From: Bacteroidales bacterium UBA1722
GTDB taxonomy: Bacteria > Bacteroidota > Bacteroidia > Bacteroidales > UBA932
NCBI GenBank assembly: GCA_002317435.1
Contig: DCIQ01000194.1
Location: 1 to 52,692 of the forward strand
DNA: 52,692 nucleotides
Direction: 5' to 3'
Position 1 is the first letter of the stretch, and each line of letters begins with the position of its first letter. This document shows positions 1 through 8,540 of the stretch, in pieces. The position numbers and the translations under genes were made by a program. Below the pieces are notes generated by a model, which was not told the DNA's origin, ran no database searches, and saw only the letters and a program-made list of their open reading frames with translations.

Positions 1-765
1 CCGTCGCGCTATGAACTCCTGGCACGTCTTTTCGAAAGCGGATGGGACGAAGCCTTTGACAAGTTTGACGACATTCCCAATGCGAAGACCGATGTCAACA
101 ATCACGGCGCCTTCAGTTCGGATATGATCGGAGCGAATTATGAATATCCTGAAGCCGGTTATCAGCGCAGGGAAGAGATTATCGCCATGCACAGGTCATA
201 TCAGGCGGGCCTGTATTATTTTATGGCCACAGACCCCCGTGTGCCCGAGGATATCAGGACTCGTATGAACGAATGGGGATATGCGAAGGATGAATTCGCC
301 GACAACGGCTGCTGGCCATACAATATCTATGTCAGGGAAGCCCGGAGAATGATAGGTCAGAAAGTAATGACTGAAAATGAGGTGAACGGCTCCGCCCCGG
401 TGGAGGAAAGTGTGGGTATGGGTTCTTATACCCTCGACTCACACAATGTCCAGCGATATGTTACCGAAGAAGGATATGTCCAGAATGAGGGCGATGTGGG
501 AATCGGTGTCGCTCCCTATCGCATAGAGATGAAGAGCCTTCTCCCCAAATCAGACCAGTGCCGCAATCTGGTCGTTCCGACGGCTCTCTCCTGCAGTCAT
601 ATTGCCTTCGGCTCGATCCGGATGGAGCCTGTATTCATGATACTCGGCCAAAGCGCCGCCGTCATGGCCGTTTGCGCCATAAATCAGAGAACGGATGTCT
701 GTGATGTCCCGTACAGCGATGTCAAGCCTCTCCTTCTCCGGTACGGGCAGGTGCTGGAATACTGA
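1..765 (+). CDS. FAD-dependent oxidoreductase, C-terminal part (5' truncated by window edge)
   Basis: The reading frame is open from base 1 and stops at 763-765, so only the last 254 residues are present and the FAD-binding Rossmann N-terminus lies outside the window. What remains resembles the C-terminal half of the secreted FAD-dependent oxidoreductases (FAD_oxidored family) common in Bacteroidetes carbohydrate loci: a YTLDSHNVQRY stretch, then IGVAPYRIEMKSLLPK, LVVPTALSCSHIAFGSIRMEP and a terminal GQSAAVMA helix. The ending (S-I-R-M-E-P ... G-Q-S-A-A) is the typical FAD-closing segment of the family. The substrate cannot be told. A short hairpin (TGCC-tcc-GGCA) follows the stop codon. Family call by recognition; no catalytic residue can be assigned from the fragment. 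Confidence 0.75.
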   Translation, partial: PSRYELLARLFESGWDEAFDKFDDIPNAKTDVNNHGAFSSDMIGANYEYPEAGYQRREEIIAMHRSYQAGLYYFMATDPRVPEDIRTRMNEWGYAKDEFADNGCWPYNIYVREARRMIGQKVMTENEVNGSAPVEESVGMGSYTLDSHNVQRYVTEEGYVQNEGDVGIGVAPYRIEMKSLLPKSDQCRNLVVPTALSCSHIAFGSIRMEPVFMILGQSAAVMAVCAINQRTDVCDVPYSDVKPLLLRYGQVLEY

Positions 766-885
766 TATGCATAAGTTCCATATATGCCTCCGGCAATGTG
801 TGACTGAGTAAGCTTCCGATACCTCAAGTGAATATTTTTTAATGATGGCTTAGGTGTTTTTTTCTGCGTCTTGGGGAGAATTGAG

Positions 886-893
886 TATCTTAG
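886..893 (+). promoter_or_regulatory. Possible -7 element for the xpt/permease operon
   Basis: TATCTTAG differs at one position from the Bacteroidetes -7 consensus TAnnTTTG and lies 30 nt before the xpt start codon. I see no well-spaced -33 TTG, so this is a weak call. Confidence 0.3.
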
Positions 894-922
894 CGCCCAA
901 TATACCAATCATTATACATATC

Positions 923-1507
923 ATGAATTTCCTCGAGTCAAAAATTCTCTCAGACGGTGTTCTGAAGGAAGGGAACATCCTTAAAGTGAACGGATTTCTG
1001 AATCATCTCATCGATGTCGACATCGCAGACCAGATGGCGGCGGATTTCATCAGGCGCTTCAAGGGAGAACATATCACCAAAATCCTCACTATCGAAGCAA
1101 GCGGTATCTCCATAGCCATGGTGACTGCATTCAAGCTTCATGTTCCGATGCTTTTCGCCAAGAAGACTCAGAGTCTCAATGTCGACGGTGAAGTATATGC
1201 GGCGGATGCCTATTCGTTTACCCACAAGACCAATAACCATATATTCGTTTCCAGCAAGTATCTCAGTCCCGATGACAAGGTTCTCATAATAGATGATTTT
1301 CTGGCCAACGGTCAGGCTCTCAAGGCTCTGATAAACATAGTGGAACAGGCCGGAGCCAAGGTGGTGGGATGCGGGATAGCCATCGAGAAAGGTTTCCAGG
1401 AAGGTGGGGCTCTGGTCAGGGGTCTCGGATATCGTGTGGAGTCCATCGCCATCATAGATGAGATGGATTATGCTACCCAGACCATAAAGTTCCGTGAGCA
1501 GAATTGA
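923..1507 (+). CDS. xpt: Xanthine phosphoribosyltransferase
   Basis: This 194-residue protein converts xanthine and PRPP to XMP for purine salvage in the cytoplasm. The length equals that of the Bacillus enzyme. It opens with MNFLESKILSDGVL, carries the IEASGISIA substrate-binding segment, and has the PRPP-binding loop VLIIDDFLANGQA, the hallmark of type I phosphoribosyltransferases. An in-frame ATG exists at 854, but the family N-terminus begins at the ATG at 923, downstream of a -7-like box at 886. The permease gene follows 40 nt later, which makes a salvage-and-uptake operon. No purine riboswitch was recognised in the 157-nt upstream gap. Confidence 0.93.
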   Translation: MNFLESKILSDGVLKEGNILKVNGFLNHLIDVDIADQMAADFIRRFKGEHITKILTIEASGISIAMVTAFKLHVPMLFAKKTQSLNVDGEVYAADAYSFTHKTNNHIFVSSKYLSPDDKVLIIDDFLANGQALKALINIVEQAGAKVVGCGIAIEKGFQEGGALVRGLGYRVESIAIIDEMDYATQTIKFREQN

Positions 1508-1547
1508 ATTGTCAACCAAAACATTAACCATAAAAAATTATCTATTC

Positions 1548-2855
1548 ATGAATTCAACAGACAATCTTTACCAACTTGACGGCAGAGTCAATTTGGCGAA
1601 GGCCGTTCCTTTCGGTCTGCAGCACGTTCTCGCGATGTTCGTATCGAACGTGACGCCTATCATCATTCTTCTCGGAGTCATAGGTGCTGACAAGGGGCTT
1701 ACCGCGAGTCTCGTCCAGAACGCCATGATCATCGCCGGTATCGGTACTCTCGTGCAGTTGTATCCTGTATGGAAAGTGGGCTCACGCCTCCCCATCGTTA
1801 TGGGTGTAAGTTTCACATTCCTCTCATTGGCCATCGTAATCGCGACCACGCAGGGAATGGGTGTCCTGATGGGTGCTGTTATCGTCGGCGGTATCATCGA
1901 AGGTCTTCTCGGTCTCTTCGCCAAATATTGGATCAAGGTAATCACCCCTATCGTGGCGGCCACGGTGGTGACCGGTATCGGTTTCTCCCTGCTTCCCATC
2001 GGTGCCAACTCTTTCGCCGGAGGTCAGGGCGCCGCGGATTTCGGTGCCGCGCACAACTGGATAGTGGGTTCGGTGACTCTTCTCACCTGCCTCGGCTTCC
2101 AGGTGTTTGCCAAAGGCTATATGAAATCCCTCTCAGTGCTCTTCGGATTGATAGTCGGGTATATTCTGGCGGCATGCATGGGTATGGTCAGCATCTCGTT
2201 CGACGGGGTGGGAGTTGTCGCTCTTCCCAAACTTCTTCCCTTCAAACCCGAATTCGAACTCGGAGCCATCCTCTCTATCGTATGTATCTTCCTCGTTTCC
2301 GCTACGGAGACCATCGGTGATACCACAGCCATGACCAATTCCGCATTGAACAGGGATATCAAACCCAAGGAACTTCAGGGCTCCATCGCCTGCGACGGTT
2401 TCGTAAGCTCGCTTGGCGGTGTATTCGGTCTTACCCCTATCACCTCTTTCAGCCAGAATGTGGGTCTGCTCGCCATGAGCCATGTGGTGAACCGTTTCAC
2501 CATCGCCACCGGTGCCGCCATCATGCTTCTCGCCGGTCTTTTCCCCGCGTTCGGAGTTATCCTGACCAGCATCCCCCAGGCTGTCCTCGGCGGGTGTACC
2601 ATTATGATGTTCGGCTCGATTATGTTCGCCGGTTTCGGTATGATCGCCAAGTGCGGTTTCTCCAGCCGTAATATGGTTATCGTCTCTCTTGCCCTCAGCG
2701 TAGGACTGGGCTTCACACAGGCTTCTGCCATGTTCGGTATCTTCCCCGACATCGTCAAGACCGTGTTCGCCGAGAATTGCGTGGCCGTAATATTCCTCCT
2801 CGCACTTGTTCTCAATCTGATTCTTCCGAAGGAAAAAGAGCAAGCTCTCGTGTAG
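1548..2855 (+). CDS. Xanthine/uracil permease (nucleobase:cation symporter-2 family)
   Basis: This 435-residue integral membrane transporter is made of hydrophobic helices throughout. It belongs to the NCS2/NAT family: an N-terminal PFGLQHVLAMFVSNVTP segment, a central VSATETIGDTTA stretch matching the family's conserved Glu-containing region, and TSFSQNVGLLAMSHVVNR, the NAT signature region. Position directly behind xpt suggests xanthine import feeding Xpt. A longer in-frame start at 1494 would overlap xpt, while the ATG at 1548 starts at the natural cytoplasmic N-terminus (MNSTDNLYQL). A strong terminator lies 23 nt after the stop codon. Xanthine rather than uracil or urate is inferred from the neighbour only. 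Confidence 0.88.
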   Translation: MNSTDNLYQLDGRVNLAKAVPFGLQHVLAMFVSNVTPIIILLGVIGADKGLTASLVQNAMIIAGIGTLVQLYPVWKVGSRLPIVMGVSFTFLSLAIVIATTQGMGVLMGAVIVGGIIEGLLGLFAKYWIKVITPIVAATVVTGIGFSLLPIGANSFAGGQGAADFGAAHNWIVGSVTLLTCLGFQVFAKGYMKSLSVLFGLIVGYILAACMGMVSISFDGVGVVALPKLLPFKPEFELGAILSIVCIFLVSATETIGDTTAMTNSALNRDIKPKELQGSIACDGFVSSLGGVFGLTPITSFSQNVGLLAMSHVVNRFTIATGAAIMLLAGLFPAFGVILTSIPQAVLGGCTIMMFGSIMFAGFGMIAKCGFSSRNMVIVSLALSVGLGFTQASAMFGIFPDIVKTVFAENCVAVIFLLALVLNLILPKEKEQALV

Positions 2856-2878
2856 TCCCCCGGTGGATGAATAATGAT

Positions 2879-2915
2879 GCACTGCCGTTCATAAAGATGA
2901 ACAGCAGTGCTTTTT
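2879..2915 (+). terminator. Rho-independent terminator of the xpt-permease operon
   Basis: The outer stem GCACTGC (2879-2885) pairs with GCAGTGC (2904-2910), and an inner stem TTCAT/ATGAA (2888-2892, 2897-2901) stacks inside it. Five T follow. The structure overlaps the 3' end of the convergent regulator gene, so it serves the plus strand while being coding on the minus strand. Confidence 0.75.
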
Positions 2916-5900
2916 GTATTCCTTCGGAGTCTTGGAAGTGTGATGCTTGAACAAGGTACTGAAGCGGCTCAGGGAATTGAAACCGACTTTATCGGCTATT
3001 TCGCTCATAGTCAGCTGGCTGTTCTCTATAAGGTGAATGGCCTTGGTAATACGTGTCTGGTTTATGTATTCCGTGACTGTCATTCCGGTAACGGACTTGA
3101 CTCTGCCGAAGAATACAGTCCTGCCGAGATTCATCTTTTTCATAAGGAAGGGGATGTTCAACTGCGAGTTGGAGATATTCTCAAGAATCATCCTGTCCAG
3201 TTCGAGAAGAAACTGCTCGTCGGAAAGTGTAATGCCGTTTTCCTTTCTTGAGATCAATCCTGCATTTTTACGGTACTGGCTGCTGATTCTTTCCTTCTTC
3301 TTCAGACTGTTTCCTATCATTGAGATAAGAAGGTCCAAATCGAATGGTTTGGCGATGAAGTTGTCAGCCCCATCCCTATATCCGACCGATAAACTTTCCG
3401 GATCATCGTCGGATGTCATGAGTATTATCGTAGAATTGCATACCGAAGGTGTTTCCCTTATCTTTCGGCATAGTTCATGTCCGTTCATTCCGGGCATCAT
3501 GACATCGCAGAGGATTATGTCCGGCTTCTTGTCAAGTGCCACTGACATCCCTTTTTCGCCGTCGAATGATGTATATATGTTCCTGAAGCAGTACATGAGT
3601 TCATTTTTCAGATAATGGTTGAAATCCTGATTGTCATCTATTATGAGCAGAGTGTATCCGGTGCAGTAACTTGCCAGTGACTCCATATCCGAATCAGATA
3701 TTCTGGAGGCATCGTTACCGGCTCCGATGTTTTTCTCCGATGTTTTCTCGATCAGAGGTATGGAGAAGGAGAATGTGGCTCCGTCACCCGGATTTGAAAG
3801 TGCCGTGAGGGTGCCCCCGTGGAGACGAATCAATTCGTAGGAATATGCCAGTCCGATACCGTTTCCTTTTGCGGAAGTATCCGCCTGATAGAACATATTG
3901 AACAGTTTTTCCGTATCTGCCTCAGTCAGTCCGAGCCCTTCATCAATCACACTTACCGTAAGGGAACTGGTGTCGTGAGAGACCGTTACTTTGACACAGG
4001 TCCCGGACGGACTGAATTTTAGTGCATTGGATAGCAGATTGGAAATCACTATCCTGAGTTTTTTGTCATCATATTCGAGGGAATGGATGTTCTGGTCCGG
4101 AATAAATCTCAGTTCCACACCGTTTTCCGAAAATTCCCGGATAAATGGATGTATGATTTCATTCATCCATTTGTTGAAAGGATGAACGGAGAGATTCAGT
4201 TCCAAATCCCCCTTATCCAGTTTGTTCAGATCCAGTACCATATTGACGACATCCCGCAGGTGACACGTCTGTTGGAAAATGTCCGTCAGACTTTCCTGAG
4301 ATATCTTCTCCGTGGGATTTTTTTTCATCAGGCTTTTCAGGGGCGTATATATGAGACTGAGCGGAGTCTTGAGTTCATGGCACATTATCAACAGGTTCTG
4401 CAGTTTTTTCCGCTGACGGTCCTGTTCGTCCCGGACCATCTGTTCTTTTCGGAGATTCTCAAGGTGCCTGTTCCTTCGCACGTGGAATGCCACTGCCGAG
4501 CAGATGAACGCAAGCATATATAGAACAACGGCCGGTGTGCTTCTGTACCATGGTTTCAGAACCTTGATGTCTGCCAGAATTTGCTCTTTCGAAGGAATTC
4601 CGTTTTTCATCATGCATACTGCGGATATGGTGTACGTTCCGTCTTTCAAGGCAGGAATGTTCAACTCACTGCTCCCTGTCAATGTCATATATTCGGAATG
4701 ACTGTCTTTTATCGTGTAGCGGAATGCTTTCCGGCGGAAAAGATCGCTGTCATCAGTACATACGGACAGTGTTATGGACTTGTAGTCCGACGGTATGCGG
4801 ACCGGCGTATCATTCAGAGGATATGCAGTGCCGTCGATGGTGAAACTGCGGACATGAATGTGCGGATCTTCTTTTGTGAAACGGATGTTCTGGAGATCAA
4901 TTCTGATCAGCCCCTCGGTTCCTCCGAAATAGAGATATGGCGACTGATGTATTTTACTGAAGATGTCGGTAATCTCATTCGGTCTGTACCCGTCTGACGA
5001 TCCCCATTCTGTGATGATTTCCTTATCATAGGTGAAAAGAGAGTTGTCCGCCGCTATCCACACACGTCCCTGCCGGTCTGCCTTAAGTGAAGTGATCCGG
5101 CTGAACAGAGACGTCTTGAATCGTTCAGGCTTTTGCAATACCGGGTCCAATATGGTGAGGCCCTGATTTGAACCGATAAAGAGCCTTCCGTCAGGTGTGC
5201 TTGTGACACTTTTGATTATTTCACTTTCACCCAGAATACATAATGTCTGAACTTCGTGTGTGTTCAGATTCATTTTCCAGATTATGTTCTTTCCGCTTCC
5301 CATTATGATGTAGGCCCATCGTCCGTCAGTATGTGCAAGTGTCAGGTCACCCTGCGGGGCGGATTCTATTTTTCTGAAAGACCTGTTCCTGCTGTCGTAT
5401 ATGGTCAGACCCTCTCCCAGAATATATATTTCGTCATCTGTCACCCTGTGCGCAGTAATCAGATTCCAGGACATTCTCGCACTCCTGTCACTTTCTTCAT
5501 CGGAGATGATGAATCTCGAGAGTGTGCCCCGTTCTTTGGAAAACAGGAAAAATCCCCTGTTGAATGCAGATAGCAGGAGATTTTCATCGTCCATATCCGT
5601 TATGGAGATGATGCTCATTCCGAGTGTTTCCTCGAAATGCCTGAAACTGCCATCTTTAGGGGAATACATATTGAGACCGTTTCCATCGGTGCCTATCCAC
5701 AATGTGCCGTCCTGTTCTTCGAAAAGGCTGGCTACACTCTTTTCACTCAGTCCGGAACTGATAGTCCTGTATTCGGCAGGAACTTCCATGAAAGTATGGA
5801 TAAAGGAAGGTTTCAGGTTCAGCAGACCGTTTCTCACTGTTCCCACCCAGATGTTTCCCGAATAGTCTTTCTGAATCAGAGTCAATGAATTCGTAGGAAT

Positions 5901-6800
5901 CTGCCAGGTCCCCGCCCCTTTTTTATATGGACGTACGAATCTGCCTTCGACCGGATCCATCACATTGATGCCACCTCCGTCCGTAGAACAGTACAGTAAA
6001 TCTCCGTCTTTCATAAACCCGTTCACTATGTCGTGGGTCAGTTTTGAATTGACACTGTTCCAGTGTCCTGAAATGGAACCGTCGGGGGAGAGCCTGTAGA
6101 TGCCGTCCTTATAAGACGATATGAAGAGGGTGCCGTCATCCGTTCTGTGAAGGCCATAAATGTCGGGAACGGGCTCCCACTTTCCGGAGCCATATTCACC
6201 TGTAATGACGTTGAATCGCAGGAGAAGATTATCCGAAGTGGCCAGAATGATATTGTCGTCGGTCTCCGATACCATATATCTCACGGAAGTACGTTCGCGG
6301 ACGAATGATGAAGGCAGCGTGGCTCTGGAGAAAGAACCGTCATCCATATCGTACAGGTAGATGCATTCGGTACTTCCGAATAACAGATGGGAACCGATAT
6401 GCAGTGAACACCATATCACATCATCTGTCAGAGAAGTGCAGGTGTGGCAGTCTCTGTCCATTATGGAAAGTCCGCTGTAGGTGCCTACCAATATGTTGCC
6501 CCTGCTGTCCTCCTGCAGCGTGGATAAATTGTTTGACGGTATCGTGGAGGGATCATCGTTTTTATGATAGAATGTCTCGATATGTGTCTGGTCATATAGA
6601 TTCAGTCCGCATCTGGTTCCTATCCACAGTAATCCCCTGCTGTCCCTCAGTATGCATTTGACCGTATTCTGGGAGAGTCCTTCATCCAGTCCGAGCTTTC
6701 CGTAGCAGGAAAGGTCTCCCTCGGCGGATACTGAAAAGGGGAGAAAAAGGCAGAATGCCATAATGGTCAGTATCCTTTTGACTTGCAGCATTGTATTCAT
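2889..6800 (-). CDS. Hybrid two-component system regulator (sensor kinase/response regulator/AraC-type)
   Basis: A single ~1303-residue chain holds a whole phosphorelay, as in Bacteroides HTCS regulators of polysaccharide loci. Order: signal peptide (about 1-25), a periplasmic beta-propeller of two-component-propeller repeats (about 30-640, recurring LWIGT and VWIGT), a Y_Y_Y domain (about 665-745), one membrane helix (about 760-780), a HisKA domain with phosphoacceptor His808 (MCHELKTPLS), an ATPase domain (NLLSNALKFS, DEGLGL, GNGIGL), a receiver domain with Asp1099 (CDVMMPG), and a C-terminal AraC helix-turn-helix. It probably binds an oligosaccharide in the periplasm and activates the divergent PUL genes. 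I chose the ATG at 6800 because the in-frame ATG at 6833 lies inside a -7 box. Confidence 0.95.
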   Translation of the reverse strand: MNTMLQVKRILTIMAFCLFLPFSVSAEGDLSCYGKLGLDEGLSQNTVKCILRDSRGLLWIGTRCGLNLYDQTHIETFYHKNDDPSTIPSNNLSTLQEDSRGNILVGTYSGLSIMDRDCHTCTSLTDDVIWCSLHIGSHLLFGSTECIYLYDMDDGSFSRATLPSSFVRERTSVRYMVSETDDNIILATSDNLLLRFNVITGEYGSGKWEPVPDIYGLHRTDDGTLFISSYKDGIYRLSPDGSISGHWNSVNSKLTHDIVNGFMKDGDLLYCSTDGGGINVMDPVEGRFVRPYKKGAGTWQIPTNSLTLIQKDYSGNIWVGTVRNGLLNLKPSFIHTFMEVPAEYRTISSGLSEKSVASLFEEQDGTLWIGTDGNGLNMYSPKDGSFRHFEETLGMSIISITDMDDENLLLSAFNRGFFLFSKERGTLSRFIISDEESDRSARMSWNLITAHRVTDDEIYILGEGLTIYDSRNRSFRKIESAPQGDLTLAHTDGRWAYIIMGSGKNIIWKMNLNTHEVQTLCILGESEIIKSVTSTPDGRLFIGSNQGLTILDPVLQKPERFKTSLFSRITSLKADRQGRVWIAADNSLFTYDKEIITEWGSSDGYRPNEITDIFSKIHQSPYLYFGGTEGLIRIDLQNIRFTKEDPHIHVRSFTIDGTAYPLNDTPVRIPSDYKSITLSVCTDDSDLFRRKAFRYTIKDSHSEYMTLTGSSELNIPALKDGTYTISAVCMMKNGIPSKEQILADIKVLKPWYRSTPAVVLYMLAFICSAVAFHVRRNRHLENLRKEQMVRDEQDRQRKKLQNLLIMCHELKTPLSLIYTPLKSLMKKNPTEKISQESLTDIFQQTCHLRDVVNMVLDLNKLDKGDLELNLSVHPFNKWMNEIIHPFIREFSENGVELRFIPDQNIHSLEYDDKKLRIVISNLLSNALKFSPSGTCVKVTVSHDTSSLTVSVIDEGLGLTEADTEKLFNMFYQADTSAKGNGIGLAYSYELIRLHGGTLTALSNPGDGATFSFSIPLIEKTSEKNIGAGNDASRISDSDMESLASYCTGYTLLIIDDNQDFNHYLKNELMYCFRNIYTSFDGEKGMSVALDKKPDIILCDVMMPGMNGHELCRKIRETPSVCNSTIILMTSDDDPESLSVGYRDGADNFIAKPFDLDLLISMIGNSLKKKERISSQYRKNAGLISRKENGITLSDEQFLLELDRMILENISNSQLNIPFLMKKMNLGRTVFFGRVKSVTGMTVTEYINQTRITKAIHLIENSQLTMSEIADKVGFNSLSRFSTLFKHHTSKTPKEYKKHCCSSL

Positions 6801-6830
6801 TTTTCCGAAGTTTCGTAAGCGGTTACATCC

Positions 6831-6838
6831 CAAAGGTA
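6831..6838 (-). promoter_or_regulatory. -7 element (TACCTTTG) for the hybrid regulator
   Basis: Read on the minus strand, 6838-6831 is TACCTTTG, a perfect match to TAnnTTTG. It lies 30 nt upstream of the ATG at 6800 and covers the alternative ATG at 6833, which decides the start. No clear -33 TTG was found at the usual distance. Confidence 0.55.
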
Positions 6839-6925
6839 GGAATTAATGGCTTTCAGAAAAAGCATAAGTGTACGATAGATGAAACATTGTGTACAAAACG
6901 GAAAGTATGGAATGCCACGCGTTCT

Positions 6926-6933
6926 TAACTTTG
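6926..6933 (+). promoter_or_regulatory. -7 element (TAACTTTG) for the PUL operon
   Basis: TAACTTTG matches TAnnTTTG perfectly and precedes the chosen start at 6984 by 50 nt. It sits in the 183-nt gap between the regulator and the divergent PUL genes, where the regulator would be expected to act. The absence of a good -33 element suits an activator-dependent promoter. Confidence 0.5.
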
Positions 6934-6983
6934 CCAACAAGAGCAATTGCTTGGGATATCATGTTATTGATGCGAATGGGATT

Positions 6984-8540
6984 ATGAAATCGGATGGTCA
7001 CAGGTTTTTGGACGGCATCATCTTCACGGCTGTCACCGGTTCTCTGTTTCTGGTGCTGCAGGGTGCCTTCAAATTCCTCTTGTTGGATATGGAGGGTCGC
7101 CGGCTTTTCGTATGGGATATTGATATGTGGCTCGGAAAAATATCTGTTCCCGGAGGTTTTTCCGTTTGCTTGAGCGGTTTTATAGTTCAGTTCTTTCATT
7201 TTCCTGTGGTGGGGACCGTACTGGCTTCCCTCGTTTTGTCTCTGATTTTCTTCCTTCTGTTCAGGTGTGCCGGAAAGGTGTGCGGAGACGGCGTACCGGT
7301 AGGGAGATGGCTTTTCCCGTTATGTCTGATGCCTGCAGCCATACTGTCACTTGAGATGGTGACGGCTTCCTGTTCATTTCAGGCGATTGTCGATATGCTG
7401 CTTATCTGTTTCTGCCTGAAGTTCTGTATGGATGGGGAGGGCAGGATTTCAGTGGCCGTGCGAATCGCCTTGTCCGCCGTTTTTCTGCTTCTGGCAGTGG
7501 TTCCGGATGCCCCCGGCAAATATGGAACTGCTGACATGAGGCTTATATATGCCGCATGGGGTTCCATCCCGTTGGTGATGTTGGTGTTTTTCTGCGCGGG
7601 GAGGATGACCGAAGGAAAGCGTATCCGTGTATTGCATGGAACTCTCATAGTGCTCCTGTCCATTTCCGTATGGTGCTTTCCTGTGATGAAACTTGCAGGA
7701 AAATGGCGCCGGCCCAGACAGGAACAGCTCGCCAGAGTCTCTTATTATGCCAGAAATGACCAGTGGCCATATATACTGACGGTGTGCCGGCAGATGGACA
7801 TGAACAACTATATGTTGCTCAATTATGCGAATCTGGCATTGAGCCATCAGGGTGTTCTGGCATCCCGCTTCACGGATTTCCGCCAGGATTCTCCGAAGGC
7901 TCTCTGCATAGGGTCGGATATGACCCCGGGGGGTATGGAGGTTCAGTCGATGATTTATTATCAGATGGGCAACATAGCGGCTGCGCAGGATCTGGCATTC
8001 GAAGCGAACCAGTATGAGAAAAGCGCTTTCCTGATGCAGATGCTCGTGAAGTCGAATTTGATTTTCGGGGCGTATGATGTGGCATCGAAATATATAGGGA
8101 TTCTGGAAAGGACCATTTGTTACCGAAGCTGGGCTGTTGAAGCCAGGCAGTGTATGATGCATCTGCGGAATGGCGGTGAAACGGCATATTCTCCGCTGGA
8201 GCAGGAAATTCTCCGGAAACGTGCCGGTCTCCCCGTGACAGGCGATTTCGTGGTGAGGGATAATCTGATTCTGGACTTGACGCGGATTCTCGAGTCGGAT
8301 CCCGGTAATACGGCCGCCCGGGATTATGCCATCGTGTGGCTGATTCTCTCCCGTGACGCCACATCCCTGAAGCGGTTTGTGGATGAGTTCTACGGGACGC
8401 AGGTCCTTCCCGGACTCTCCAGAGATATGGAGATGGGGCTGCTTGCGGCCACTGACGGGGACCTTGATTATTGCCGGAGGCACGGAGTGACCGAAGATGT
8501 CATCAATATATTCTTGAAACGGAGCGGATATGGAAAATAA
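6984..8540 (+). CDS. Polytopic membrane protein, DUF6057-like, first gene of the PUL operon
   Basis: The protein has about 518 residues. The N-terminal half (to about residue 240) is a chain of hydrophobic segments typical of an inner-membrane protein, and the C-terminal half is soluble and helical with TPR-like spacing (LLNYANLALSHQG, MIYYQMGNIAAAQDLAFEAN). This resembles the DUF6057 proteins that sit beside TolB-like lipoproteins and SusC/D pairs in Bacteroidales. The biochemical role is unknown to me. The start is taken as the ATG at 6984; an in-frame ATG at 6879 would lie upstream of the -7 box at 6926. The end overlaps the next gene by 11 nt, so the two are probably translated together. 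Confidence 0.65.
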   Translation: MKSDGHRFLDGIIFTAVTGSLFLVLQGAFKFLLLDMEGRRLFVWDIDMWLGKISVPGGFSVCLSGFIVQFFHFPVVGTVLASLVLSLIFFLLFRCAGKVCGDGVPVGRWLFPLCLMPAAILSLEMVTASCSFQAIVDMLLICFCLKFCMDGEGRISVAVRIALSAVFLLLAVVPDAPGKYGTADMRLIYAAWGSIPLVMLVFFCAGRMTEGKRIRVLHGTLIVLLSISVWCFPVMKLAGKWRRPRQEQLARVSYYARNDQWPYILTVCRQMDMNNYMLLNYANLALSHQGVLASRFTDFRQDSPKALCIGSDMTPGGMEVQSMIYYQMGNIAAAQDLAFEANQYEKSAFLMQMLVKSNLIFGAYDVASKYIGILERTICYRSWAVEARQCMMHLRNGGETAYSPLEQEILRKRAGLPVTGDFVVRDNLILDLTRILESDPGNTAARDYAIVWLILSRDATSLKRFVDEFYGTQVLPGLSRDMEMGLLAATDGDLDYCRRHGVTEDVINIFLKRSGYGK